From Leptospira brenneri (lineage in GTDB: Bacteria > Spirochaetota > Leptospiria > Leptospirales > Leptospiraceae), in assembly GCF_002812125.1 (NCBI RefSeq), contig NZ_NPDQ01000002.1, positions 124,001 to 188,000 on the forward strand: DNA of 64,000 nucleotides, written 5' to 3'. This document shows positions 10,262 to 18,194 of the stretch, piece after piece. The translations under genes and the position numbers were made by a program. Within the stretch, counting starts at the first letter, position 1. The number at the start of each line of letters is the position of its first letter. The notes beneath the pieces were generated by a model that saw nothing but the letters and a program-made list of their open reading frames with translations, did not search any database and was not told where the DNA came from.

Positions 10262-11042
10262 AAAAAAGTATGATGCAGGAGAACCCATCTCTGTCATCAC
10301 TTGTTATGATTATACCTTTGCCACTCTCTTCAATCGAACAGAAATTGATTGTATCTTAGTTGGAGATTCTCTGGGAATGGTGATCCAAGGAAACCAGTCC
10401 ACACTTCCTGTCACTTTGGATGAGATCATTTATCATACAAAAGCAGTGTGTAAGGGAGCTCCTGATAAAACCATCGTTGCCGACCTACCATTTTTATCTT
10501 ACCAAACCTCCATTGAAGAGGGAATTCGTTCTGCCGGCCGGGTACTCAAAGAAACCAATGCCTCTTGTGTGAAACTGGAAGGAGATTCTGAATTTATCAT
10601 CGAACTCACTCGACGGATGACAGAATCAGGGATTCCCGTTTTTGCACACCTGGGTCTCACGCCACAATCGGTTCACACTTTAGGTGGACACCGGGTCCAA
10701 GGAAAAACAGATGCGGCTCGTTCCAAAATGGTTCGAAAAGCCAGAGAACTTGCAGAAGCAGGCGCTTTTGCTTTGTTACTCGAGATGGTTCCTGAATCCT
10801 TAGGAAAAGAAATCACAGAATCCATTCGCATTCCGACGATTGGGATTGGTGCTGGAAAATACACTTCAGGCCAGGTACTTGTCATGCAGGATTTACTTGG
10901 TTTAAATGAGGACTTTCATCCTAAGTTTCTCAAGAAGTTTGGAAATCTCAGTGGGCCAGTGAAGGATGCGGTGAATGCTTACCACCGCGAAGTTTCGAAA
11001 CGTGAGTATCCATCGGAAGCCCACGCCTTTTCTGATACATAG
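10236..11042 (+). CDS. panB: 3-methyl-2-oxobutanoate hydroxymethyltransferase
   Basis: First enzyme of pantothenate (vitamin B5 and CoA) synthesis; it adds a hydroxymethyl group from methylene-tetrahydrofolate to alpha-ketoisovalerate. The family motifs VGDSLGMV (near 42-49), the KLEGD segment near 112, AHLGLTPQS near 137 and TIGIGAG near 200-206 are all present. At 268 residues the length is normal. The folate-dependent reaction fits its overlap with folK. The ATG at 10236 lies inside the folK 3' end. Confidence 0.97.
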   Translation: MKNIILQYKKKYDAGEPISVITCYDYTFATLFNRTEIDCILVGDSLGMVIQGNQSTLPVTLDEIIYHTKAVCKGAPDKTIVADLPFLSYQTSIEEGIRSAGRVLKETNASCVKLEGDSEFIIELTRRMTESGIPVFAHLGLTPQSVHTLGGHRVQGKTDAARSKMVRKARELAEAGAFALLLEMVPESLGKEITESIRIPTIGIGAGKYTSGQVLVMQDLLGLNEDFHPKFLKKFGNLSGPVKDAVNAYHREVSKREYPSEAHAFSDT

Positions 11043-11054
11043 TGCGGAAGGAAT

Positions 11055-11092
11055 TTACTAAGACAAAAATAGATCTTTTTTTGTCTTAGTAA
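11055..11092. terminator. Hairpin between convergent panB and aroG
   Basis: A perfect 15-bp inverted repeat (TTACTAAGACAAAAA at 11055-11069 with its complement at 11078-11092) has an 8-nt loop containing AGATCT. It lies between the panB stop and the end of the minus-strand DAHP synthase gene. The AT-rich stem and symmetrical position suggest a bidirectional terminator, although no clean U-run follows the stem. Confidence 0.6.
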
Positions 11093-11116
11093 TTAGTTTA
11101 TAGTCGGTAATTGGTC

Positions 11117-12199
11117 TTATATTGTTCTCGTAAACGAATCAAAATAAGGTTTAGGCCTTTTTCTTGCAGCTTCCGCCAATCTTTCAAGCATCGGAACTGT
11201 GGTTTCCCAAGAAACACAAGCATCGGTGATGGACTGACCATAAGTCAAAGGTTTAGCGTCGATAGACTGGTTTCCTTCTTTTAAATGGCTTTCAATCATC
11301 ACACCTAAGATATGTTTGCTGCCTTTTCCGAATTGTTCTGCCACTGATTCAATCACAGATGGTTGTTTGCGGAAATCTTTTTGACTATTTCCATGAGAAC
11401 AATCAATCATAACTTTAGACGGAAGACCTGCTTTTTCAATTTGTGCACCTAGTTCGTTGACCGACGCTTCATCAAAGTTAGGCCCTTTGTTTCCACCACG
11501 TAAAATGACATGAGTGTCTTTGTTTCCTGCGGTACGAAAGATGGCACTACTTCCTTGGTTTGTGACTGATAGGAAATGGTGACTGGAACTGGCAGAACGA
11601 ATCGCATCCACTGCAATTTGAACATTTCCATCCGTTCCATTTTTAAAACCAATAGGGGCAGAAAGACCAGAAGCCAATTCCCGATGTACTTGGCTTTCTG
11701 TGGTTCTCGCACCTATCGCACCCCAAGCCACTAAGTCTGCGATATATTGGGGAGAAATCACATCTAAAAATTCGGTTCCACAAGGGATTCCCATATTGTT
11801 TAAATCTAACAAAAGTTTGCGGGCAAGTTGGAGACCTTTGTTGATATGAAATGATCCATCTAAATCTGGGTCATTGATGAGGCCTTTCCAACCCACAGTA
11901 GTTCTTGGTTTTTCAAAATAAACTCGCATCACAATAAGAAGTTCGTTTTTGAATTCCTCGATTTTTGGTTTGAGTTTGGATGCATATTCCATCACGGCAC
12001 CGATATCGTGAACAGAACATGGTCCAACGACAACTAACATTCGCTTGTTGTCTTTTCCGTGAATGATATCAGAAATTTCACTTCTTGTGCGTACGACAAC
12101 TTCGCATGCTTCGTCTGTTAAAGGATGTTCCTCGATGATAACGGAGGGAGGAATGAGACTATGTTGTTCTAAAATTCTTAAATTGGCTGTAGGTTTCAT
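11117..12199 (-). CDS. aroG: 3-deoxy-7-phosphoheptulonate (DAHP) synthase, class I AroFGH type
   Basis: First enzyme of the shikimate pathway, condensing PEP with erythrose-4-phosphate. Motifs include VVGPCSVHD near residue 60, EKPRTTVGWKG, GARTTESQVHRE, FKNGTDGN, LRGGNKGPNF and IDCSHGNSQKD. I place the start at the ATG at 12199, giving 360 residues, the usual length. The frame stays open further upstream, but that part overlaps the rhodanese gene in another frame and lacks family similarity. Only 2 nt separate it from the rhodanese stop, so it is translationally coupled as the last gene of a minus-strand operon. I cannot tell which of the AroF, AroG or AroH feedback types it is. Confidence 0.93.
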   Translation of the reverse strand: MKPTANLRILEQHSLIPPSVIIEEHPLTDEACEVVVRTRSEISDIIHGKDNKRMLVVVGPCSVHDIGAVMEYASKLKPKIEEFKNELLIVMRVYFEKPRTTVGWKGLINDPDLDGSFHINKGLQLARKLLLDLNNMGIPCGTEFLDVISPQYIADLVAWGAIGARTTESQVHRELASGLSAPIGFKNGTDGNVQIAVDAIRSASSSHHFLSVTNQGSSAIFRTAGNKDTHVILRGGNKGPNFDEASVNELGAQIEKAGLPSKVMIDCSHGNSQKDFRKQPSVIESVAEQFGKGSKHILGVMIESHLKEGNQSIDAKPLTYGQSITDACVSWETTVPMLERLAEAARKRPKPYFDSFTRTI

Positions 12200-12201
12200 A
12201 A

Positions 12202-12543
12202 TTAATACTTTTGCATGGAAGGATCGACTAAATCGGAATAAGCTAAAGTTCCGCCAGCCACGTTTTTGTAGGATTTGAACCCTGCTTGGGCCAAAATTCC
12301 ACAAGCCATTCCAGACCTTCCACCCGAACGGCAATACACTAAAATTTCTTTGTCGATTTGGTTTTTGATTTCTTCAATCCGTGCCGCAAGTTCACTAACA
12401 GGAATGAGTTTGTCTGTTCCAGGTACTAAGGCAATTTCTTGTTCATTAGGATTTCTTACATCCAATACAAAAAAATCATCTTTTCCTTCTGCACGTGCAT
12501 CCAAACGTTTTTTAAAACTCACTACATCTATTTCCGGTACCAT
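12202..12543 (-). CDS. Single-domain rhodanese (GlpE/PspE-like sulfurtransferase)
   Basis: A 113-residue rhodanese domain with the active-site loop YCRSGGRSGMA (catalytic Cys near residue 73) and the family motif LDVRNPNEQ near residue 28. It moves sulfane sulfur or acts as a persulfide carrier; the substrate is unknown. The start is taken at ATG 12543, which overlaps the ABC-F stop as TAATG; an upstream in-frame Met would extend into ABC-F and is unlikely. No signal peptide, so cytoplasmic. Confidence 0.88.
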   Translation of the reverse strand: MVPEIDVVSFKKRLDARAEGKDDFFVLDVRNPNEQEIALVPGTDKLIPVSELAARIEEIKNQIDKEILVYCRSGGRSGMACGILAQAGFKSYKNVAGGTLAYSDLVDPSMQKY

Positions 12544-14483
12544 TATGTGACTCCGCCCAATTCTTCTAGTTCTAGAGTTACATCCTCCCAACGTTTCGTA
12601 AGGAGTGCAATCTCTCTTTTAATATCGTTATAAGTGTCCATTTCCAACTGAAAACTTCTGTTTTTAAAGAACTCTGGATCCTGTAAAAGTTCCTCTTTGT
12701 CCTTTTTATTTTTTTCCAGTCTTTCTATTTGGACTTCCAAATCTGAAATTTCTTTCTCTAATTTTTTTCTTTTATTTTTACTCGCTTGAGGATTGGCTTT
12801 TTTTTCCTCAAATTTTGCTTTGCCCGAATTATTTTGAGCTGGGGATTCTGTTTCGTCTTCTTTATGGAACTTAAGGTAGTCGTCAAAACTGCAATTTAGG
12901 TTTTGTAAAACACCGCCAGAGAGTTGGAAGGTGCGGTTACAAAGTCCCTTCATAAAATCGGGGTCGTGGCTGATGATGAGGAGACTTCCTGGAAAATCAA
13001 TGAGGGAACGTTTGACCGCTTCTCGGATCACTATGTCCAAGTGGTTTGTGGGTTCATCTAAAAATAAACAATTGGTGGGATGTTGGACAAGAAGTGCAAG
13101 CCGGAGTCTACTTTGTTCTCCACCTGATAAATGTTTTACGGACTTAAACACTCCGTCTCCTGGAAAGGCAAAATGTCCAAGGAGTGTCCTTGCTCTTTCT
13201 TCGCTCAGTTCTGGATATTTTTTAATCACCGTTTCGACAAGGTTCAAACTTTCATCTAAATCTTCCCCGTGAGTTTGGGAAAAGTATCCGAGTTTGGTTT
13301 TGGGGCCATAATAGAGAGAACCAGAATCTAATTTATGTTTTTCCAAAAGACAACGCATAAGAGTGGATTTACCAGCTCCATTTGGACCCACTAACGCTAC
13401 TTTATCGCCCGCGGAAATTTCAATTTCTGCATTTTCAAAGATCTGTTTCTTTACTCCTGTATTTTTATCAGGATAAGAAAAGGAGGCATTTTCTAAACGT
13501 AAAATGATATTACTCGAAGGAACAAATTGGAATTGGTAGTCGGGTTTTTGGTTCCAAAAAGATTCTTCTGGATTTTCCACCTTATCTCTTTTTTCCAAAC
13601 GTTTGATGACAGACTGTACTTGCCTTGCTTTGGTTGCTTGGGCACGAAACCTTTCCACCCATTCCATTCGGCTTTTTAGATAAGTTTCTTCTTTTTCGAA
13701 TTGGGCTTTTAGTTTTTCTTGGATTTCATTTTTGGCTTCAAAAAATTCTTCCAAAGATCCTTGGAATTCAAAAGTTCCATGAGGATTGATTTCGATGATG
13801 GTATCAACCGTTTGGTTTAAAAATTCTGGATCGTGAGTGACAAGAACAAAGGCCTGGTTTTGGGATACAAGAAAGTCAGCTAACCAAGATTTGGTTTTAT
13901 CATCCAAATGATTTGTGGGTTCATCCAGAAGTAATAAATTATGTGGGTTGAGTAGGGCAATGGCAAGACCAATTCTATGGTGGTATCCCGGTGAAAATTC
14001 TTTTGTTTTACGAATAAAGTCTGCCGTAGAAAATCCAAGACCGGATAAAATTTTTTTGGCCCGAGCTTCTAGACCGTGTAAGTCATGTAAGTGGGCAAAT
14101 TCTTCTAAATCACTTTGTTCGTGAAGGAGTTCCTCAAAGGCAGGGTCTTCATGATCGATGGTTTCGAATTTAGATTCGATGAGTTTTCTTTTTCCATCAT
14201 ACTCGGCATAGAGTTTGTTTTCATCGAGGACAGTCTCTATCACCGATGTTTCGGGACTGAATTCAGGGATCTGTTGGAAAAGGGATAGGACTGTGTTTTT
14301 GGAACGAATGACTTCCCCGGATTCGGGTTTCATCTTTCCTGCGGCCATTTGGAAGAGGGTGGTTTTTCCCGATCCATTGGGACCTACGATGGCAACACGG
14401 CAGCCTGGTTTGATATGCCAGCTGAATCCCTCAAAGAGAACCTTGGGGCCGAAGTGTTGGTGGATTTGGATGAATTGGATCAA
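12543..14483 (-). CDS. ABC-F family ATPase (Uup/EttA/YheS type)
   Basis: A soluble protein with two ABC ATPase domains and no membrane segments, as in ribosome-associated ABC-F factors. Domain 1 has Walker A GPNGSGKTT (near residue 35) and LLLDEPTNHLD. The linker (about 230-320) is rich in Glu, Lys and Arg. Domain 2 has GPNGAGKST, LSGGEQSRLRLALL and CLFLDEPTNHLD. The C-terminal 90 residues are a charged coiled coil. The only usable start is TTG at 14483: the upstream frame hits a stop about 12 codons earlier with no ATG or GTG. No clear Shine-Dalgarno is seen, and a GC-rich hairpin sits just upstream. Confidence 0.92.
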   Translation of the reverse strand: MIQFIQIHQHFGPKVLFEGFSWHIKPGCRVAIVGPNGSGKTTLFQMAAGKMKPESGEVIRSKNTVLSLFQQIPEFSPETSVIETVLDENKLYAEYDGKRKLIESKFETIDHEDPAFEELLHEQSDLEEFAHLHDLHGLEARAKKILSGLGFSTADFIRKTKEFSPGYHHRIGLAIALLNPHNLLLLDEPTNHLDDKTKSWLADFLVSQNQAFVLVTHDPEFLNQTVDTIIEINPHGTFEFQGSLEEFFEAKNEIQEKLKAQFEKEETYLKSRMEWVERFRAQATKARQVQSVIKRLEKRDKVENPEESFWNQKPDYQFQFVPSSNIILRLENASFSYPDKNTGVKKQIFENAEIEISAGDKVALVGPNGAGKSTLMRCLLEKHKLDSGSLYYGPKTKLGYFSQTHGEDLDESLNLVETVIKKYPELSEERARTLLGHFAFPGDGVFKSVKHLSGGEQSRLRLALLVQHPTNCLFLDEPTNHLDIVIREAVKRSLIDFPGSLLIISHDPDFMKGLCNRTFQLSGGVLQNLNCSFDDYLKFHKEDETESPAQNNSGKAKFEEKKANPQASKNKRKKLEKEISDLEVQIERLEKNKKDKEELLQDPEFFKNRSFQLEMDTYNDIKREIALLTKRWEDVTLELEELGGVT

Positions 14484-14495
14484 AGCTGTGGAAAA

Positions 14496-14511
14496 CCCGC
14501 CGGGAGGGCGG
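14496..14511 (-). promoter_or_regulatory. GC-rich hairpin just upstream of ABC-F start
   Basis: A 6-bp all-GC stem (CCCGCC at 14496-14501 with GGCGGG at 14506-14511) has a 4-nt loop. It stands out in AT-rich DNA and lies 12 nt before the TTG start of the ABC-F gene and 21 nt after the 53-codon gene. It has no U-tract on the minus strand beyond GGGTTTTCC, so it could be a leaky terminator or an attenuator stem controlling ABC-F. Confidence 0.55.
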
Positions 14512-14532
14512 GGAGTTTAGGAGGGACTAACC

Positions 14533-14694
14533 TTATTTCTTGGCTAGAAGTTCCTCTTTTCTTTCACGAAGGTGTTTCACATAAAGGCTAGATTCGCCAT
14601 TCATGGTTTCCACGGATTTTTTGATGGCTGCATCAATTTCTGCAACTGTCATCTTCGCGATTTTTTTGTTCTTCTTTTCTTTTTCTTCTGACAT
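14533..14694 (-). CDS. 53-residue charged protein, first gene of the ABC-F operon
   Basis: A short frame of 53 codons with ATG at 14694 and TAA at 14535-14533. AAGGGGAAAA lies about 7 nt before the ATG, a good ribosome-binding site. The product starts MSEEKEKKNKK, is very rich in Lys and Glu, and its middle (TVAEIDAAIKKSVETMNG) and end (HLRERKEELLAKK) should form helices. No family recognised. It is the first gene in line with the ABC-F, rhodanese and DAHP synthase genes. It could be a small ribosome-associated or structural protein, or a regulatory leader ORF. Confidence 0.7.
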   Translation of the reverse strand: MSEEKEKKNKKIAKMTVAEIDAAIKKSVETMNGESSLYVKHLRERKEELLAKK

Positions 14695-14804
14695 GGAAGT
14701 TTTCCCCTTTTAGGTACGTCACTGAGATTCTTCCAGGGTTTCCTCTGGTTAGGAGACTGCAAGAAAAATAAGACAAAAATACGGACAAGTTTCAAACTGA
14801 CCGC

Positions 14805-15641
14805 ATGAAACGCCTCCGACGATTTTTCAGTGAAGTGTACTTGTACGATGTCCATGGCCTAGCTTCGGAACTTTCGTTTACCTTCCTTCTGACCCTGTTT
14901 CCTCTTCTTGTTGTATTTGTGACCCTACTTGGGCTTTTGCAGGATCCAAAAACCATCAATTTGATGACAGATCAAATTGGAAAATTTTTGCCGGCTCCGA
15001 TCTTTCAGCCCATAGACAAAAGTGTTGAAAATTTAACAAGAGTTAAGAGTTATAATGTGATTGCTCTTAGCATTGCCATTTCCTTTTTTTCCAGTTTGAC
15101 TATTTTTGGAACGATTTCCAAAGCACTCAGGTTTATTTCACGAGACGAAACTACAGTGGGTTTTATTGGTTCGCAGTGGATCAACTTTCGGTTGCTCGTC
15201 ATTTCTCTTGTTTTACTCGTATTGTATTTTTATCTGACTTATGGTTTGGTTCAGGCCGAACGATTTTTATTTCGTTCCTTTCGGTTTGGGTTTTTTAGAA
15301 ACAATCCTTATTTGTCAGTATCACTGATCATTCTACCTTATAGCATAGGTTTGTTTACGTTTTATTATGCTTATATTACCAAAGCAAAAACCACTTTAAA
15401 AGAAAATTTACCTGGTGCTATCTTTGCTTCTCTTCTTGTTCTTGGGATGAGTTTTGGATTTCAATTTTATTTAAAAATGAAAAACGTAGGTGTGAATTAT
15501 TCTTTAGCCTATGATTTGATTTCCAAAATGGTTGTGCTCATGTTGTATACTTATATCAATTCAACATTTTTTATTTGGGGATTTTTATGGAACCAAGTCC
15601 TTGCGGACGATCGAAATAAAAAATCTCAATCTAAAAAGTAA
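14805..15641 (+). CDS. YihY/BrkB-family inner-membrane protein
   Basis: A 278-residue polytopic protein with about six membrane segments (around residues 25-45, 85-105, 125-150, 170-190, 205-225 and 240-262). The N-terminal block with ELSFTFLLTLFPLLVVFVTLLG matches the YihY/UPF0761 family, once mislabelled as ribonuclease BN. The biochemical role is unknown. The start is ATG at 14805, with no clear ribosome-binding site. It converges on the next gene and overlaps its 3' end by 16 bp. Confidence 0.88.
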   Translation: MKRLRRFFSEVYLYDVHGLASELSFTFLLTLFPLLVVFVTLLGLLQDPKTINLMTDQIGKFLPAPIFQPIDKSVENLTRVKSYNVIALSIAISFFSSLTIFGTISKALRFISRDETTVGFIGSQWINFRLLVISLVLLVLYFYLTYGLVQAERFLFRSFRFGFFRNNPYLSVSLIILPYSIGLFTFYYAYITKAKTTLKENLPGAIFASLLVLGMSFGFQFYLKMKNVGVNYSLAYDLISKMVVLMLYTYINSTFFIWGFLWNQVLADDRNKKSQSKK

Positions 15642-16039
15642 TCGGGCTCTAGGATTCTTGGACAAAAAGAAATAATGATTCCAAAGTAGTGGCGTGCTAG
15701 GGAATGGAAGAGCCACTCTCCACCAGAAGAAAGGATATCGTCGGCATCTAAATCGGTGTATCCTTTTTTATGAAACAACTGATCTAAACTCCAGTTTTCT
15801 TCTCCGGGAATGACTTGGACTTTGAGAAGAGCATAAAATTTATTTTCGAGTCTTTGGTAACGAAATACCAGTGCTCTTCCACCTAACGGATTTCTTATGG
15901 TAAAGGTAAGCCAAGAGGGAAAATCATTTTCTGGTTCCGAACTCAAATGATAGAGTTCCCAACCGATATCTTTCGCGTTCCCAAAAAACTCTTGGAAACT
16001 AGATGTAAAAGCAGATTGGTATTCGGCAGTAATCCCCAT
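15626..16039 (-). CDS. Conserved-looking hypothetical protein
   Basis: 137 residues, no signal peptide or membrane segment, mixed alpha/beta character. It begins MGITAEYQSAFTSSFQEFFG; no motif is recognised. The ATG at 16039 is the only good start. The 3' end overlaps yihY by 16 bp tail-to-tail. It is probably real because the frame fills the whole gap between two plus-strand genes, but the function is unknown. Confidence 0.65.
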   Translation of the reverse strand: MGITAEYQSAFTSSFQEFFGNAKDIGWELYHLSSEPENDFPSWLTFTIRNPLGGRALVFRYQRLENKFYALLKVQVIPGEENWSLDQLFHKKGYTDLDADDILSSGGEWLFHSLARHYFGIIISFCPRILEPDYFLD

Positions 16040-16192
16040 TTGTTTTTTGATAAAATTTCAAGGCCAGTTTTAAAGCAAACTCTATCTCTTCCCCCGTCTA
16101 AAGTTCCGATTCAGTTTTTTAAAAAAGAAGGGGAAATTCCGGTTTCCCTAAGAATGAGATTCGTTAAGATGGGGACTTGAGGTTTGTAACCT

Positions 16193-16633
16193 ATGATCGA
16201 AACTATCAATATCAATTGGCCGAGTGGAGCCATCGATCCAGTCATTCATTGCCCTGCTTGTGGTAGTCTTGTCCTCAGTCCCTTAGAAGAAGAGGGGCCT
16301 GGTTGCCACCACATTCAATTCATCATTGATAGTGAATCAGGCGAATTTAACTACATCACGGAACCTTTCGACGAAATTTTGAAGGAATTTCGTAAACCGG
16401 ATGTAGAAGAATTTGATGAGTGGGATGCCACTGAAGTTTTTTTAGAAGAAGCAGAATCCAATACATTCTATGTAATGAATTTAATTTTGCCGAGTAATGT
16501 TTCGATTGAAGATGATCCTGTTTGTTTGCGAATTGGATTTGAATTATTTTTCAGTGAAGACCAAGAAGAATTATACGAAGAATTAGAAAGAAGACATGAC
16601 GAGGAAGGTTTACATGACCATAGCCAAAACTAA
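16193..16633 (+). CDS. Acidic hypothetical protein with zinc-binding motif
   Basis: 146 residues, strongly acidic, with CPACGS near residues 20-25 and GCHH near 37-40, a likely zinc site. The C-terminal stretch is Glu/Asp-rich and ends with several histidines. GAGGTTT lies about 10 nt before the ATG. The 3' end overlaps the start of the following lipoprotein gene by 20 bp, suggesting coupling. No family recognised. Confidence 0.65.
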   Translation: MIETININWPSGAIDPVIHCPACGSLVLSPLEEEGPGCHHIQFIIDSESGEFNYITEPFDEILKEFRKPDVEEFDEWDATEVFLEEAESNTFYVMNLILPSNVSIEDDPVCLRIGFELFFSEDQEELYEELERRHDEEGLHDHSQN

Positions 16634-17186
16634 AATTTTATTTGTTGGACAACTGATTGCATTCAGTTTGATTTTTTCCAATTGTTTGATCAGTTATAAA
16701 GATCATCCCAAAATTTTACCACTTCCTTCGGAAGAAAAAACAAACGACGCTAATTTTGTTTATGCACTTCCTACATTTCCTCAAATGAACTTAGGTGGAA
16801 GGGAAGCTCTAAAGAACTACTTTCAAAACAAAACTCGTTTTAAAAATACAGTAGAAGGGGTTGATGTTCCAAAAACTGGATACTTGGTGAATGTAAAAGT
16901 GAATTATCGTTCTCCTTCTCCTGAAGCCACTGTGTTTCTTGGTATTTCTACATTAACCGCAACTTTACTTCCTGCTTGGTCTACACAAGATGGATATGAT
17001 GTTCAGTATCTTCTTTATAAAGATGGAAAGAAAGTAGGAACTTACGAATATCATATCTTTAGAAACTATGCACAGTGGTTATTATTTATTCCTATCTCTT
17101 GGTACAATTTTGAAACTGCAACTGAACGAGAAGTGTTTGAGAGAATGACACTTAAGTTTTTTGAAGATGCGAAGGATCATTTCTAA
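16614..17186 (+). CDS. Probable lipoprotein, unknown function
   Basis: The start is placed at ATG 16614, which has AGGAAGG at ideal spacing, rather than at the upstream in-frame Met at 16596. The signal peptide has a Lys-containing start, a hydrophobic core and a lipobox IFSNC with Cys at residue 24, a relaxed spirochaetal type. The mature protein (about 167 residues) contains a hydrophobic TVFLGISTLTATLLPAW segment and then YDVQYLLYKDGKKVGTYEY; no domain is recognised. It overlaps the upstream zinc-motif gene and is followed 5 nt later by the TSUP transporter. Confidence 0.75.
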   Translation: MTIAKTKILFVGQLIAFSLIFSNCLISYKDHPKILPLPSEEKTNDANFVYALPTFPQMNLGGREALKNYFQNKTRFKNTVEGVDVPKTGYLVNVKVNYRSPSPEATVFLGISTLTATLLPAWSTQDGYDVQYLLYKDGKKVGTYEYHIFRNYAQWLLFIPISWYNFETATEREVFERMTLKFFEDAKDHF

Positions 17187-17191
17187 AACCA

Positions 17192-18160
17192 TTGGATTTT
17201 AACTTCCAAATCTATTATGATTTTGTCTGGGGTTTTTGGCCGGGGATCATTGTTGTTTTTGGAGTTGGATTCTTTGTTGGATACATAGCTTCTTTTTTAG
17301 GAGTCGGGGGAGGGTTTATTTACACTCCCTTTTTCCATAGTTTTTTTCATCTCAGTGCAGTGCAGGCGGTTGCAGTCTCCTTAGCACAAATGCCCGTTTC
17401 TTCTCTATCCGGCCTTTTTGTTTATTACAAAAACAATAAAATCAGATGGAAACAAGGGTTTCTTCTACTTTGTACTTCGATTCCAACAGCACAGTACACA
17501 GCTTATAAATTTGGAAGGTTTGAAGATACCGAGTTCGGCAAACAGTTGTATTATGGAGTTCCATTGTCAGAATTGATTTATCTGATAGTGTTTACTGTTT
17601 TTTTAGGGATTCTTGCTATCTACAATTTGATCACTGCTTTGAAGAGGAGAAAGAAATACTACCAATCTCTCGAAGTTCAGGCTCAAAGTTTAAATTCTAA
17701 TCCCTCTGTTCTAACAAAAGACTCAGAAACAAAATTAATTTCGGCGCATTCACCTAATATAGATCAGGTGTCTTCATTTTCTTATTCTCGTAAATCGATT
17801 TTCATTGTTCTTCTTACGGGAATCTTTTTTGGTTTGTTTTCTTCTTTTTTTGGAATTGGAGGTGGGTTTTTAGCTGTACCTCTATTTGTGTATTACTTTC
17901 GAATGAGTCCTGTGGAAGCGGTTGCCACTTCCTTTCTTGGAATTTTTCTTACTTCTTTTGGAACGAGTATTATGTTTTATATGCAAGGAAAGTTACATTT
18001 GGAATTAGCACTCATTGGAAGTCTGGGTGGGTTTTTTGGTGCCAGGATTGGTTCTTTGAAAGCAATCAATGCTAAACCTTATTCCATACTTCTGGTTACG
18101 GCCACCTTCCAATTTTTAGTAGTGATTTGGTATGTGATTGGGAAACTTCCCAAGTTTTAG
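17192..18160 (+). CDS. TSUP-family transporter (TauE/SafE-like)
   Basis: A 322-residue membrane protein with the two-repeat TSUP layout. GVGGGFIYTPFF near residues 38-49 in the first half and GIGGGFLAVPLFV near 224-236 in the second are the duplicated signature. About eight membrane segments are separated by a charged cytoplasmic loop (about 150-205). The family exports or imports sulfite, sulfoacetate and other small organic anions; the substrate is unknown. No ATG or GTG is available near the N-terminus, so TTG 17192 is the likely start; no good ribosome-binding site is seen. Confidence 0.88.
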   Translation: MDFNFQIYYDFVWGFWPGIIVVFGVGFFVGYIASFLGVGGGFIYTPFFHSFFHLSAVQAVAVSLAQMPVSSLSGLFVYYKNNKIRWKQGFLLLCTSIPTAQYTAYKFGRFEDTEFGKQLYYGVPLSELIYLIVFTVFLGILAIYNLITALKRRKKYYQSLEVQAQSLNSNPSVLTKDSETKLISAHSPNIDQVSSFSYSRKSIFIVLLTGIFFGLFSSFFGIGGGFLAVPLFVYYFRMSPVEAVATSFLGIFLTSFGTSIMFYMQGKLHLELALIGSLGGFFGARIGSLKAINAKPYSILLVTATFQFLVVIWYVIGKLPKF

Positions 18161-18194
18161 TTTCCCTGGCGTTTCAAGATATACTTAAGATTTT

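Noticed and set aside
12200..12334. Upstream extension of the DAHP synthase frame
   Set aside because: It overlaps the rhodanese gene and carries no family similarity; ATG 12199 gives the normal length.
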